Shown piece by piece: positions 1 to 10,100 of a stretch of DNA of 64,000 nucleotides; the stretch's first letter is position 1; each line of letters begins with the position of its first letter. The stretch is from positions 1-64,000 of the forward strand of contig JAIORJ010000077.1 of NCBI GenBank assembly GCA_021108185.1. The letters run 5' to 3'. Position numbers and translations under genes: made by a program. Source of the stretch: Methanococcoides sp. (GTDB taxonomy: Archaea > Halobacteriota > Methanosarcinia > Methanosarcinales > Methanosarcinaceae). Under the pieces are notes generated by a model that saw only the letters and a program-made list of their open reading frames with translations, did not search any database and was not told the origin of the DNA.

Positions 1-61
1 GTATGAGAGGTTCAAATCTGATCTCTCGCACAACAAATCGGGGATATAGGTAACGATGAAA

Positions 62-210
62 AATGCAACCTTTTTAAAATATTTACTTTTTTTAATTTTC
101 AATAAAAATTATCCTAACATATTATCCAATACCCTTATTTCAAATAATGAGGAATGCAACAACACGAACATTTTGTTGCATTTTACAATTGAGTACAAAT
201 TAGTTGCATT
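62..210. repeat. Four AATGCAAC boxes, two forming an inverted repeat
   Basis: The octamer AATGCAAC occurs at 62-69 and 153-160, and its complement GTTGCATT at 175-182 and 203-210. The middle pair extends to a 9-bp inverted repeat (153-161 with 174-182). The boxes lie in the AT-rich region upstream of the surface protein gene at 388. Spacing and repetition suggest binding sites for a regulator, but this is inference. Apart from these boxes and a TATA box, bases 1-387 hold no gene that I can support. Confidence 0.35.
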
Positions 211-340
211 TAATTGCTAAACCAGGAATAGAATGATCGTATTTTTTTGTTTTCTGTTAACATCGTTAACTTCTTGAGTACCACTGGTTCTAATCACAAG
301 TTCGCAAAGAATATAGTGCATTGCAAGACAAATATAAACC

Positions 341-350
341 ATATATAAAA
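341..350 (+). promoter_or_regulatory. TATA box for the PEF-CTERM protein gene
   Basis: ATATATAAAA lies 38-47 nt before the ATG at 388, which predicts a transcript start near 370 and a short leader carrying the GGGGAAGTGA-type ribosome binding site seen just before the ATG. Confidence 0.5.
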
Positions 351-387
351 AACTCAGATTCAGCATGAATTTGTGGGGAAGTGAAAA

Positions 388-879
388 ATGAGATTTAAAC
401 AGAATATGGTAATCTGTATTGGAATATCCTTGATGTTTCTGATAATGTTTGCAGGGAATGCTGCTGCTAATAGTGAGGCACATTTCCCAGATATTGTGCT
501 TACCCAGGAACCCGGTACTGAAACTAACCCTGTGGGAACCGAGCATACCGTTACAGCAGAAGTTATAACTGGTTTGGGTAGTCCGTGGGAAGACTTTAAT
601 GTAACATTTGAGGTTATCTCAGGTCCACACGTCGGGCAGAATGGCACAAATATGACTAATGTCAATGGTATTGCTACTTGGACCTATGAAGGAAGCATCG
701 AAGGTGTTGATGGGATACAAGCACATTTTACTGATGAGTATTTAAATACTTGGGAATCAAATGTTGTAGCTAAAAATTGGATCCCAGAGCAAACTGAAAT
801 CCCTGAGTTCCCGACAATTGCACTCCCGATAATTGCAGTGATTGGATTGGCGTTCTTCTTCCAGCGCAGGAGAAACTAA
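388..879 (+). CDS. Secreted Ig-like protein with PEF-CTERM sorting signal
   Basis: 163 residues. An N-terminal signal peptide (about 1-27, ending in NAAAN) is followed by a single beta-sandwich, Ig-like domain (about 35-125, with V-T-A-E-V and F-E-V-I-S-G-P strands and several N-x-T sites). The C-terminus has IPEFPTIALP at about 138-147, a hydrophobic helix and a final RRRN. This tripartite end is the PEF-CTERM signal known from Methanosarcinaceae, processed by an archaeosortase and leading to cell-surface anchoring. No archaeosortase is in the window. The ATG has a purine-rich ribosome binding site and a TATA box. The natural ligand or partner is unknown. Confidence 0.8.
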   Translation: MRFKQNMVICIGISLMFLIMFAGNAAANSEAHFPDIVLTQEPGTETNPVGTEHTVTAEVITGLGSPWEDFNVTFEVISGPHVGQNGTNMTNVNGIATWTYEGSIEGVDGIQAHFTDEYLNTWESNVVAKNWIPEQTEIPEFPTIALPIIAVIGLAFFFQRRRN

Positions 880-985
880 AATTAAAATGAGGATTTGAAC
901 ATCTGATGAAACAGATGTTTAATCCTTTATCTGTTTTTGATTGAAAATATTATTTCCATCATGAAACAACAGAAACTATCTGTTC

Positions 986-1153
986 TCAACTCTCCAACCT
1001 CTCCCTTACGTGTGCATTGAGAGTAAATGGCTTATCAGCTTCTGCATTTTTCTTCATGTAATGGAGAGTACCTTTGAAGAATCCCATCTTCTTCCATTCT
1101 GTATAAGAAATATCAATGATCTTCTTCAAAGTACTCTTATATTCGATTCCCAT
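986..1153 (-). pseudogene. Remnant A of a recurrent C-terminal coding segment
   Basis: The minus strand has an open 55-codon stretch ending in TGA. It contains EWKKMGFFKGTLHYMKK followed by DKPFTLNAHVRERLES. Very similar peptides are encoded at 1926-2039 (minus), 39904-40002, 40443-40577 and 42441-42611 (plus). No promoter or ribosome binding site supports independent expression, so I read it as the 3' end of a larger lost gene. The motif reminds me of the C-terminal tail of some archaeal Cas1 proteins, which is memory-based and untested. Bases 880-1295 hold nothing else recognisable. Confidence 0.5.
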
Positions 1154-1295
1154 AAAATCATTATTATAATAATACGCATCTGTTCCAATTAATGCAAAGA
1201 GTATATATTCTAGAAAATATATAACATTTATTTGATACTAGGTGATCCGAGTAAGACCATCTAGTACAAATAATTAATATAAGGGGGAAAATACC

Positions 1296-1844
1296 ATGAA
1301 AAGAATAACGCTTGTGATGGTTTTATTAATGGTGGGAGTTATGCTAGCCTCCATACCAGCTGTAATGGCTCCTGGAGTTGGAAATTGTAAAGAGACTGTG
1401 AATCCTCATGGGGAAAACATTCCACCGGCAGGATTGACCACAGAACCTGGAACGAACCCAAACAGCGGGATAAATGATGACGGATTCTTTGAATTAAACG
1501 TCAATGCAGGTCCGAGCATCGCATGGGTTAATATCACTTTTATCGACAACGTTACTCAGGCAGAAATTGGAACTATCACGGTCACCAACAAGACTGTAAT
1601 TGATACAGGATTATCTATATTTGATATAAAAATAAAGTACACCGAGGCTAATGGTGCTGCTCCAAGCATAAAAGCGATGGGCAGTAACAATGGTAATGGT
1701 AATGGCCAGGCAGATGCTGTTGCATACCATATCAAAGGTCAAAATGATTTTGACTGGGTGGCGGAGCTTTACTTTGCCGACGGTACACTTTATAGCACTA
1801 TCGGTCCCATGACAGGCTGTCTTGTATCACCTCCACCAAGGTAA
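1296..1844 (+). CDS. Secreted protein of unknown function
   Basis: 182 residues. The N-terminus (K-R followed by a hydrophobic stretch to about residue 25, ending A-V-M-A) is a clear signal peptide. The mature part is rich in Asn, Gly, Thr and Pro, with beta-type segments (AWVNITFIDN, EIGTITVTN) and two cysteines, one near the N-terminus (GNCKE) and one near the C-terminus (TGCLV), which could form a disulfide. No C-terminal anchor is seen, so it is probably released or held by partners. A GGGGG-type ribosome binding site lies 7-12 nt before the ATG. Family not recognised. Confidence 0.7.
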   Translation: MKRITLVMVLLMVGVMLASIPAVMAPGVGNCKETVNPHGENIPPAGLTTEPGTNPNSGINDDGFFELNVNAGPSIAWVNITFIDNVTQAEIGTITVTNKTVIDTGLSIFDIKIKYTEANGAAPSIKAMGSNNGNGNGQADAVAYHIKGQNDFDWVAELYFADGTLYSTIGPMTGCLVSPPPR

Positions 1845-1925
1845 GTGAGACCAATAAAGTGAACTTAAGAGGAGAGGATTTTTATTCCCCTCATTTTTTC
1901 AATCATTAACATAAGCACTCTGCAC

Positions 1926-2039
1926 TTATCCTCCCAACCTCTCCCTAACATGAGCATTGAGAGTAAACGGCATATCACTCTTAGCATTCTGCTTTATGTA
2001 ATGCAGCGTATTCATTTCCTCAAATTCTGCCAATATCAT
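1926..2039 (-). pseudogene. Remnant B of the recurrent C-terminal segment
   Basis: A minus-strand stretch of 37 codons ends with TLHYIKQNAKSD and MPFTLNAHVRERLGG before TAA, clearly the same segment as at 986-1153, with a small internal deletion (the MGFSKG part is missing) and less upstream sequence. Decay and lack of expression signals point to a pseudogene fragment. The rest of 1845-2263 holds no supportable gene. Confidence 0.5.
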
Positions 2040-2263
2040 TAAACGAGCTTGGAAAGTACACAATTATGTTACCTGAAGATTATTGGCAGAACACAGTTAC
2101 TATTTTTTTTGTTTATACTATCTATATATGTTATGCAATTCCTTAACATATCTTATATAATGTTAGTTAATTACATAACATACTTCTACCCATCAATTCA
2201 TTGTAATTAATATTCCAAAGTTTACATTAGGGATGTCTCGAATAAATTGTTTCGGTGATAAAC

Positions 2264-2509
2264 ATGACTGCCGAAGCTGATTTCAGAGAATTTCTTAAAG
2301 ATGCGATTTGGGATAGAACTTGGGAAGATGAAGATGATGAGGAAGGGGAAATCCTATCCTATGAAGTACTGACACTTGAAGAAGCAGGAGTCCTTTCTGA
2401 TGCTACTCGTATAGGTGTCATTGCAGGAACAATATCTAATGATAGTGGTTTTGTTGTAATCGCACCTGACAGATCAACCTTTGTTGTAACAATCCAGCAG
2501 AAGGTGTGA
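2264..2509 (+). CDS. Small acidic protein, accessory-region gene
   Basis: 81 residues counted from the ATG at 2264, chosen because GGTGAT at 2254-2259 is then a well-placed ribosome binding site; an in-frame GTG at 2255 lies inside that site. The protein is very acidic in the middle (WEDEDDEEGE) and has a C-terminal beta-rich part (GFVVIAPDRSTFVVTI). The segment from EGEILSYEVLTLEEAGVL to RIGVIA is duplicated at 5080-5161, on the other side of the isocitrate dehydrogenase gene. It is followed immediately by a DUF6573-like fragment, a family I associate with mobile elements. Function unknown. Confidence 0.55.
   Translation: MTAEADFREFLKDAIWDRTWEDEDDEEGEILSYEVLTLEEAGVLSDATRIGVIAGTISNDSGFVVIAPDRSTFVVTIQQKV
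2345..2426 (+). repeat. 82-bp direct repeat, left copy
   Basis: 82 bases inside the small acidic gene match 5080-5161 with 4 mismatches, in the same orientation and the same reading frame. The two copies bracket the isocitrate dehydrogenase gene. The match begins exactly at GGGGAAATC, the same bases that end the terminator hairpin stem on the right side. Confidence 0.9.
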
Positions 2510-2513
2510 TGAT

Positions 2514-2588
2514 ATGGATGATATGTTTGGTGAAGTTGTATTTAATTATACATCTAAACAAGCTGTTGAGGATGGGATTTTTTTGTGA
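2514..2588 (+). pseudogene. Truncated DUF6573-like gene start
   Basis: Five bases after the preceding stop, an ATG opens 24 codons beginning MDDMFGEVVFNYTSKQAVED and ending GIFL before TGA. This resembles the N-terminus of DUF6573 proteins (M-x-x-M-F-G-E-V ... Y-T-x-x-Q-A-x-x-D-G), which are longer; everything after D-G is lost. I read it as the broken left edge of the region into which isocitrate dehydrogenase was inserted. Confidence 0.5.
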
Positions 2589-2793
2589 TATCCTTCAAGT
2601 CAATTCGAAATGAGACTGTAGCATATTACCTATTGCTAGTAAGAAATGGGTTATGTAGGTTACTTGCACAACCAGCTTAAAACATCTAAGAAAAGGTAAC
2701 ATTGATTTTTTGTACGCTCGGTCAACATGGGTAAAAAGGGATGGGGTCTTTTTATATAGAATAAAGCGCCTCGCTTCGATAAAATGTTATTAA

Positions 2794-5040
<2,247 letters not shown>

Positions 5041-5065
5041 TTTTATTGTGGAAACAAAAGGAAAG

Positions 5066-5083
5066 CCCCGGTTTCGGCCGGGG
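5066..5083 (+). terminator. Hairpin terminator of icd, T-tract missing
   Basis: CCCCGG-TTTCGG-CCGGGG forms a 6-bp GC stem 26 nt after the icd stop. A bacterial intrinsic terminator would continue into a T run, but the sequence switches at the end of the stem to GAAATC, where the 82-bp repeat begins. This is consistent with a recombination junction that cut the terminator. Confidence 0.6.
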
Positions 5084-5202
5084 AAATCTTATACTATGAA
5101 GTACTGACACTTGAAGAAGCAGGAGTCCTGTCTGATGCTAATCGTATAGGTGTCATTGCAGCTCTTAGCGAGATGACCGACGCTATCATCGCAAAGTTGT
5201 AA
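5080..5202 (+). pseudogene. 3' part of a paralogue of the small acidic gene
   Basis: Forty codons in frame with the copy at 2345 (YYEVLTLEEAGVLSDANRIG, then VIAALSEMTDAIIAKL) end in TAA. The first 82 bases are the repeat shared with 2345-2426; the C-terminal 13 residues differ from the left copy, so this is the tail of a related gene rather than a simple duplication. No start codon or ribosome binding site is present on this side. Confidence 0.6.
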
Positions 5203-5218
5203 CTTAAAAATTATACGT

Positions 5219-5273
5219 AAGTCCGGCTCTGGCGAGAATGGGACTTTTTCGCATAAGGCTTAACGCCTTATGC
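5219..5273 (+). terminator. Two consecutive hairpins with T-rich tails
   Basis: AAGTCC (5219-5224) can pair with GGACTT (5241-5246) followed by TTT. A perfect 9-bp stem, GCATAAGGC (5251-5259) with GCCTTATGC (5265-5273), is then followed by a T-rich stretch. They lie between the paralogue fragment and the convergent mscS gene and may stop transcription from the left. Confidence 0.45.
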
Positions 5274-5322
5274 ACCTTCTTTTTATTGATCGATTTCCAT
5301 TGGCGAAATGAGGTCGATATAT

Positions 5323-6510
5323 TTAGCCAACATTTCCTTTCAATTTCTCAAGAAGTTTATCAATCTCATTGTCCAGCTCTTCTGATTTAGAATCAACATA
5401 CTGAAGCGTTTTAAGTTTTATAGCATCAGGAGTTTTATCATCTTCCTTTTCAAAAGTTTCTTTCATGGCTTTGAATGAGTTTACCAGTTCTACCTTTTGT
5501 TTCTCGATGGATTCTATCTCTTCTAGTTCTGTTGCGAACATATCCGCATTTGTAGTCGTACTGAAAAGAGATTTGAAATCTGCATTTTTATTATCAAGAC
5601 GTTCCATGGTCATATCTATCTTCTTGATAAGCTCTGCACCTATGGCTTTGTCAAATATTATGTCTTCAGTTGACATTTTCGGCACATACTCATCAGAGGG
5701 TGCAGGCACAGTTTCCTTTTTATCGCATACTGGGCAGGATGGTATAAAAACAGCATTTTTCTCATACACTCTCTGGTTCATGAATGTGGGTGAAACGATC
5801 TCAATGCCATCTTCATGAAGGGAATCAATAACTGCTTTTTTCAGATCGGATCTTTTTGTGATCAATCCTGATATGTCCCGAAGAAGACCTCCTACCTTGT
5901 ATGTTACAGCATGATCATTTAGTTCTGTTACATGTACAAATGGACTTTCAAGGTCTGTTCTCTCTGCTGCTCTTATCAGATCCTTTTCAATATGCTTCCA
6001 TGGTGTATCATATCCCAATGAAACGGTGGCAGAAATAATTGTTCCCGATGTGCTTATCGTGACCAGTGGATTTGAGACGAGTTTCAGGTTTGGGATGTTT
6101 ATCAGATCACGGTCAATGGATTGTATCTGTGTATGAAGTATTGTTATGTTCGAGACCTTCCCAAATTCGTCTCCTATTCTTATATAGTCACCTGTTTTGA
6201 ATGGTTTGATAAGGTTCAACATCATGCCTGACATGCCGTTTGCAACAAATGTTGTCGATGAGAGTGCAATGGTGGCACCCAGTAGTATTCCTAAAAAGCT
6301 CAAAAGGGTTTGTTTTGAATTATCTGTTATTGGCAATGTGAGTAATATCAGAACAATTCCAAGAAGAGTGGCTAAGGAAAGTATGATCTGTTTTATCATT
6401 TTGTCCCGGGTTAATATGGTGGTTTTCCGGAGAATGTAGCTTAATACTGTAAGAAGAACGAACAATGCAATTATTGTATAGGTCGTTAGTTGATATTCTC
6501 CAAATAACAT
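5323..6510 (-). CDS. mscS: MscS-family mechanosensitive channel with C-terminal coiled coil
   Basis: 395 residues. Three membrane helices (about 9-27, 41-60, 68-95) are followed by the MscS pore and beta domain: the pore helix is Gly/Ala/Ser rich, then FKTGDYIRIGDEFGKV at about 104-119, the typical EVG-like loop that opens the cytoplasmic vestibule. After the alpha/beta domain (to about 245) comes an unusual tail with CPVC (259-262) and a long charged, probably coiled-coil region (about 275-390). It would release solutes on hypo-osmotic shock. The ATG follows GGGAGTGA. CPVC could bind metal or form a redox disulfide; this is not a standard MscS element. Confidence 0.85.
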   Translation of the reverse strand: MLFGEYQLTTYTIIALFVLLTVLSYILRKTTILTRDKMIKQIILSLATLLGIVLILLTLPITDNSKQTLLSFLGILLGATIALSSTTFVANGMSGMMLNLIKPFKTGDYIRIGDEFGKVSNITILHTQIQSIDRDLINIPNLKLVSNPLVTISTSGTIISATVSLGYDTPWKHIEKDLIRAAERTDLESPFVHVTELNDHAVTYKVGGLLRDISGLITKRSDLKKAVIDSLHEDGIEIVSPTFMNQRVYEKNAVFIPSCPVCDKKETVPAPSDEYVPKMSTEDIIFDKAIGAELIKKIDMTMERLDNKNADFKSLFSTTTNADMFATELEEIESIEKQKVELVNSFKAMKETFEKEDDKTPDAIKLKTLQYVDSKSEELDNEIDKLLEKLKGNVG

Positions 6511-6697
6511 GCTTTCACTCCCTGGGGTCCGAACTTACTAATTAAAGAACAAAAGTAATTTTGTAATTCTATCTATAAAAGTCTGTTCAATTACTATTGA
6601 GCTCACAATTTTGGTATGGTATAGGGCGATGAATCTAAAGCTATCACTGTTCGATCATATATCTGTGAAGATATCGAATTTTAAAAAAAGAATGCTG

Positions 6698-6721
6698 CTT
6701 ATCCGCATATTAGCGGACAAG
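6698..6721 (-). terminator. Intrinsic-type terminator of the LeuA-like gene
   Basis: On the minus strand CTTGTCCGC (6721-6713) pairs with GCGGATAAG (6706-6698), 9 bp with one mismatch, right after the stop of the LeuA-like gene. A run of seven T follows a short spacer. Confidence 0.6.
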
Positions 6722-6724
6722 CTT

Positions 6725-8002
6725 TCAGAGGGTCTTTCTTCCCATACTTTTCTCAACGATAGGCTCGAAGAGGAAGTATTTTTCAACGTATGCCTGTATC
6801 TCTTCATCGGAGATGCATGAAACACGTTTTTCATTGTTGTAAAGGTTCTGTATATCCTTCTGTATAGCTCTGAGACGCGGATCGCTCTTTTCGACACTGA
6901 TCTTGACGTCCAGAAGATCATGAAGTGTATCCTCTACCTTGAATCGCAGAACCTCAATACCTGATGAATCGCCTATAAGGAAAGCCCTCTTTCCTCCAAC
7001 GGCTTCCGGTGGGTAGGGTTCATAGGTGAATGGGTTCTTGATGACGCCTGCTGTATGGATGCCGGATTCGTGTGCAAAGACATTGTTCCCTACAACGGAT
7101 TTGTTCCTTGGGATCCTGATACCTATCTCACTTTGCATGAATTTAGCAAATTCGAAAAGGGATTCGAGATTGTACTTATCAAAGCCTTCTATCCTCCTTC
7201 CGAGGAATAGCAACAACTTCTCCAATTCAGCATTACCTGCACGTTCGCCGATACCGAGGAAAGTCACATTTGACCAGTTAGCACCGTGCCAGTACCCAGC
7301 GATGGAATTTGCCACAGCAAGACCGAAATCATCGTGACAATGGGTCTCGATATTGACAGCTTTTAGCTCTTCCTTGACATGTCTGACCATCTCGGGTATG
7401 CCGAATGGTTCTTCAACATCAACAAAAGGAATTCCGAATCCAATGGTGTCACAAAGACGGATGGTGCATTTTGGATCTATCTCAAGGATCTTCTTGATCA
7501 TTGGATAGACAAAATCAGTGTTATCCGCACGTGTCATATCTTCAATATGTGCACGTGTCCTAAGCCCGTGGTCTACCGCATATTGTAATGCATCAAGGTA
7601 TTTTTCCTCGGCAGCTTCTCTGCTTGGCAGTCCCATCTTGTCAAATATGTGTACATCTGAGACGGACATCAATATTCCTGTCTCTTCGATAGCACCGATA
7701 TCCAGTACCAGATCAATGTCACTTCTGGCAGCCCTTGCCCAACCGGTGACCTCTGGGAACTCATAACCTCTGTCCAACATCATGCTAATGGCGTTTCTGT
7801 CACGGTCATTATACACAAATGTCTCAAGTTTTTCAATTCCGATATTGTGCAGATACTCATAGATCTTCACTTTGTGATCTGCCTTTAATACAATACCGGG
7901 CATCTGAGCCCCATCACGTAGGGTACTATCACTTATACTTACTTCCTGTCCCTTCGGGAGCTTAATCTTTGGAAGATCGTCATAAGTTTTGTATAGTTTC
8001 AT
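6725..8002 (-). CDS. DRE-TIM metallolyase, homocitrate/isopropylmalate synthase-like
   Basis: 425 residues. The N-terminus has DSTLRDGAQMPG at about 24-35, the signature of the HMGL-like TIM barrel that condenses acetyl-CoA with a 2-oxoacid. The metal-binding HCHDDFGLAVANS and GIGERAGNAELE follow, and then a C-terminal accessory region (HESGIHTAGVIKNP). Members include LeuA, CimA and AksA (homocitrate synthase of coenzyme B synthesis). Substrate cannot be settled from sequence; the unusual GAQMPG in place of GEQTPG sets it apart from standard LeuA. A strong AAGGAGG ribosome binding site precedes the ATG. Standing alone, it gives no pathway hint from neighbours. Confidence 0.8.
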   Translation of the reverse strand: MKLYKTYDDLPKIKLPKGQEVSISDSTLRDGAQMPGIVLKADHKVKIYEYLHNIGIEKLETFVYNDRDRNAISMMLDRGYEFPEVTGWARAARSDIDLVLDIGAIEETGILMSVSDVHIFDKMGLPSREAAEEKYLDALQYAVDHGLRTRAHIEDMTRADNTDFVYPMIKKILEIDPKCTIRLCDTIGFGIPFVDVEEPFGIPEMVRHVKEELKAVNIETHCHDDFGLAVANSIAGYWHGANWSNVTFLGIGERAGNAELEKLLLFLGRRIEGFDKYNLESLFEFAKFMQSEIGIRIPRNKSVVGNNVFAHESGIHTAGVIKNPFTYEPYPPEAVGGKRAFLIGDSSGIEVLRFKVEDTLHDLLDVKISVEKSDPRLRAIQKDIQNLYNNEKRVSCISDEEIQAYVEKYFLFEPIVEKSMGRKTL

Positions 8003-8300
8003 AAATTACCTCCTTGAATGTGTACGACTGTCTCAACAATTGTGATCTGGAAGCAGTATTATCTGTGTGCATTCCACCAATATAATTTCATAAAACTGGT
8101 AACAATAGTCTGTTTTTCGTAATTGTACCACTTAGAGAAAACATAACCGGATCTGTCTATTAACGCTATGATTTAGTCTCTTTAAGACGTTATCCTTAAA
8201 ATGTCTTTCTTTTTTGTACCATTAATTATGTTGATAATTATTTATTAAATCATATTATGTCCGCAAGTTCCTGTGCTGTAACGGAAGCTTTATTAAGCTC

Positions 8301-8310
8301 TTTTTATATG
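8301..8310 (+). promoter_or_regulatory. TATA box for the ACT-domain regulator
   Basis: TTTTTATATG lies about 50 nt before the ATG at 8358, predicting a start near 8330. The 355-nt divergent gap 8003-8357 otherwise shows no gene. Confidence 0.4.
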
Positions 8311-8357
8311 GTTATAGGACCCTATGTCATTATAATTTTAGGTCCAAGGTGATCACC

Positions 8358-8861
8358 ATGTGGAGCACAGTACTCAAGAAGTTCGAAAAACACCCTGCCC
8401 AGCAGAAGGTAATAAAGTTACTCTTCGAACGTGGGTTTCAGGTAAATGGCGATGGCAAGGTAACATCAGGCTCGATCGAGATCCCTCACACTCAGCTTGC
8501 AAAAGAAGCAGGTGTGGACCGCAGGGTCGTAGATGCAACTACCGACACCATACTCTCGGATGAACTATTAAAGAATATCTTCCAGAACGTCACGTCCATA
8601 CCTTTCCTTCGTGATGTAGCTCCAGCTCTCGGTCTTGGTGTAATAATAATAACTCCTGATGATGCTGCGAACGTTGGTATCCTGTTCAGCGTATCACAGG
8701 TGATATCTAACCACAACATCAGTATCAGGCAAGCGGTATCCGATGATCCGTATTTCAACAGCAAAGCGATGTTGACCATAATCACAGATTCCAAAGTACC
8801 GGGGGATATTGTAAGTGAGATCTTACAGCTTCCCGGCGTAAAAGGTGTAAGTATCTATTGA
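8358..8861 (+). CDS. HTH plus ACT-domain regulator of amino acid metabolism
   Basis: 167 residues from the ATG at 8358 (MWSTVLKKFEK); an upstream in-frame GTG at 8349 overlaps the GGTGAT ribosome binding site and is unlikely. Residues about 10-75 form a helix-turn-helix-like part (HTQLAKEAGVDRRVVDATTD), and about 90-167 an ACT domain (GVIIITPDDAANVGILFSVSQ, ending in a small-ligand-binding beta strand GVKGVSIY). This architecture matches the archaeal family described as ACT-domain predicted regulators of amino acid metabolism (COG2150). It is divergent from the homocitrate/isopropylmalate-synthase-like gene, which could be a target. The ligand is unknown. Confidence 0.75.
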   Translation: MWSTVLKKFEKHPAQQKVIKLLFERGFQVNGDGKVTSGSIEIPHTQLAKEAGVDRRVVDATTDTILSDELLKNIFQNVTSIPFLRDVAPALGLGVIIITPDDAANVGILFSVSQVISNHNISIRQAVSDDPYFNSKAMLTIITDSKVPGDIVSEILQLPGVKGVSIY

Positions 8862-8866
8862 TCCTT

Positions 8867-10066
8867 TCACAGAACAGCTCTTGCAAATGCCCTGAAAACC
8901 CCTATCAAATGACGTGAGTTCATAGGGTTCAGTAGCTTTTTGATAAGTATGGACGGATGGTCCATATCTCCATATTTTGTGATAAGCTCAAGGATCGCAT
9001 TATTGTTCATTGAACCGATAAGGTCATCCAGTTCTTTGTCGGTTAGCCCGGCCATAAAATCGTGTATCCTCATTCCTGTTCTAAGTTCACGACCAAGGGC
9101 TGCTTTCCATCTGCTTTCATATTCTTTCAGTCGGTTTGCCGAAAAATCATCCTCACTGACAGCTTCAGCTGCAACCTGTCCCGCTATCTTTGCACAAACA
9201 GCACCTGTGTAAACCCCTCCTCCTGATGTCGGTTTGACCTGTCCTGCGGCATCACCTGCAATGAGCACGCCATCCGAATATGTCCTCTTGAGCGGACCGA
9301 TCGGTATCCCTCCGACAACAAGGTCAAGCATATTGTTGGTGCAGTTGCCTGCAAGATGTTTGTTCTTGTTCACAATGTTCCTCAGGTAGTTCATTGCATT
9401 GTGTTCATTTCCGGGTTCTACTGCCAGTCCTATCCTTGATATTCTTTCATTGACAGGTACTGTCCAGGCAAAGAATCCGGGTGCCTGTGAACCAACGAAC
9501 AGTTCCACAAAATCAGTGTCATTTGAGCTGTAAACTGCTTCTGTCTGTACTCCTGAAAGGATCCTGTCAACCTTTCCAAGCCCTGTATATCTGGCAACGT
9601 TGCTCTTGACACCATCTGCACCGATGATGATCTTCGATCTGACGGTTATCATCTTTCCCATGTGGATGACCGAAAGAAGTTGTATCCCGTCCTTTTGTTG
9701 TATCCCTGTAACCCTGCCCTTAAGCATGAGCTCTGCTCCGGTATCAACTGCAAGCGAGACAAGATGACGGTCAAATATCTTTCTGGAAACGACATAGGCC
9801 TTTGTCCGTTTTCCATCAATGGGTAGACAGGTTCCGTTAGGGGAATGCACAAAAGCCCCGCGAACACTGTTCAATACAAAATCATCTTCAGGACGTACAT
9901 CACATTCCGAAACAGCACGTGTGCTCAGCAATCCTGTGCATTCCACGGGAGATCCGATGGAAGCATGCTCTTCGATAATGAGCACCTTCGCACCGGCCAT
10001 TGCTGCGTAACGTGCTGCTGTAGAGCCAGTTGGTCCTGCGCCGACAACCACTACATCGTATATCAT
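8867..10066 (-). CDS. Geranylgeranyl reductase family (archaeal lipid saturation)
   Basis: 399 residues, typical for digeranylgeranylglycerophospholipid reductases, FAD enzymes that saturate isoprenoid chains of archaeal membrane lipids. Visible are the dinucleotide fold VVGAGPTGSTAA at about 7-18, the cysteine-containing SPVECTGLLS near residue 40, and the FAD motif GDAAGQVKPTSGGGVYTG in the C-terminal half. The convergent ACT regulator ends 5 nt away. It follows aroA by 34 nt on the same strand and may share its transcript. Assignment to lipid reduction rather than another geranylgeranyl substrate is by family. Confidence 0.85.
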   Translation of the reverse strand: MIYDVVVVGAGPTGSTAARYAAMAGAKVLIIEEHASIGSPVECTGLLSTRAVSECDVRPEDDFVLNSVRGAFVHSPNGTCLPIDGKRTKAYVVSRKIFDRHLVSLAVDTGAELMLKGRVTGIQQKDGIQLLSVIHMGKMITVRSKIIIGADGVKSNVARYTGLGKVDRILSGVQTEAVYSSNDTDFVELFVGSQAPGFFAWTVPVNERISRIGLAVEPGNEHNAMNYLRNIVNKNKHLAGNCTNNMLDLVVGGIPIGPLKRTYSDGVLIAGDAAGQVKPTSGGGVYTGAVCAKIAGQVAAEAVSEDDFSANRLKEYESRWKAALGRELRTGMRIHDFMAGLTDKELDDLIGSMNNNAILELITKYGDMDHPSILIKKLLNPMNSRHLIGVFRAFARAVL

Positions 10067-10100
10067 GGGAAGCTGGCCTAAAGAAAATACATCTTCTTCA

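Noticed and set aside
1-45. tRNA 3' end suggested by GGTTCAAATC
   Set aside because: The bases around the loop do not form a 5-bp T stem and the acceptor part cannot be checked; GAGAG/CTCTC gives only a hairpin with a 13-nt loop.
2255-2263. GTG at 2255 as start of the small acidic gene
   Set aside because: It lies within the GGTGAT ribosome binding site that serves the ATG at 2264.
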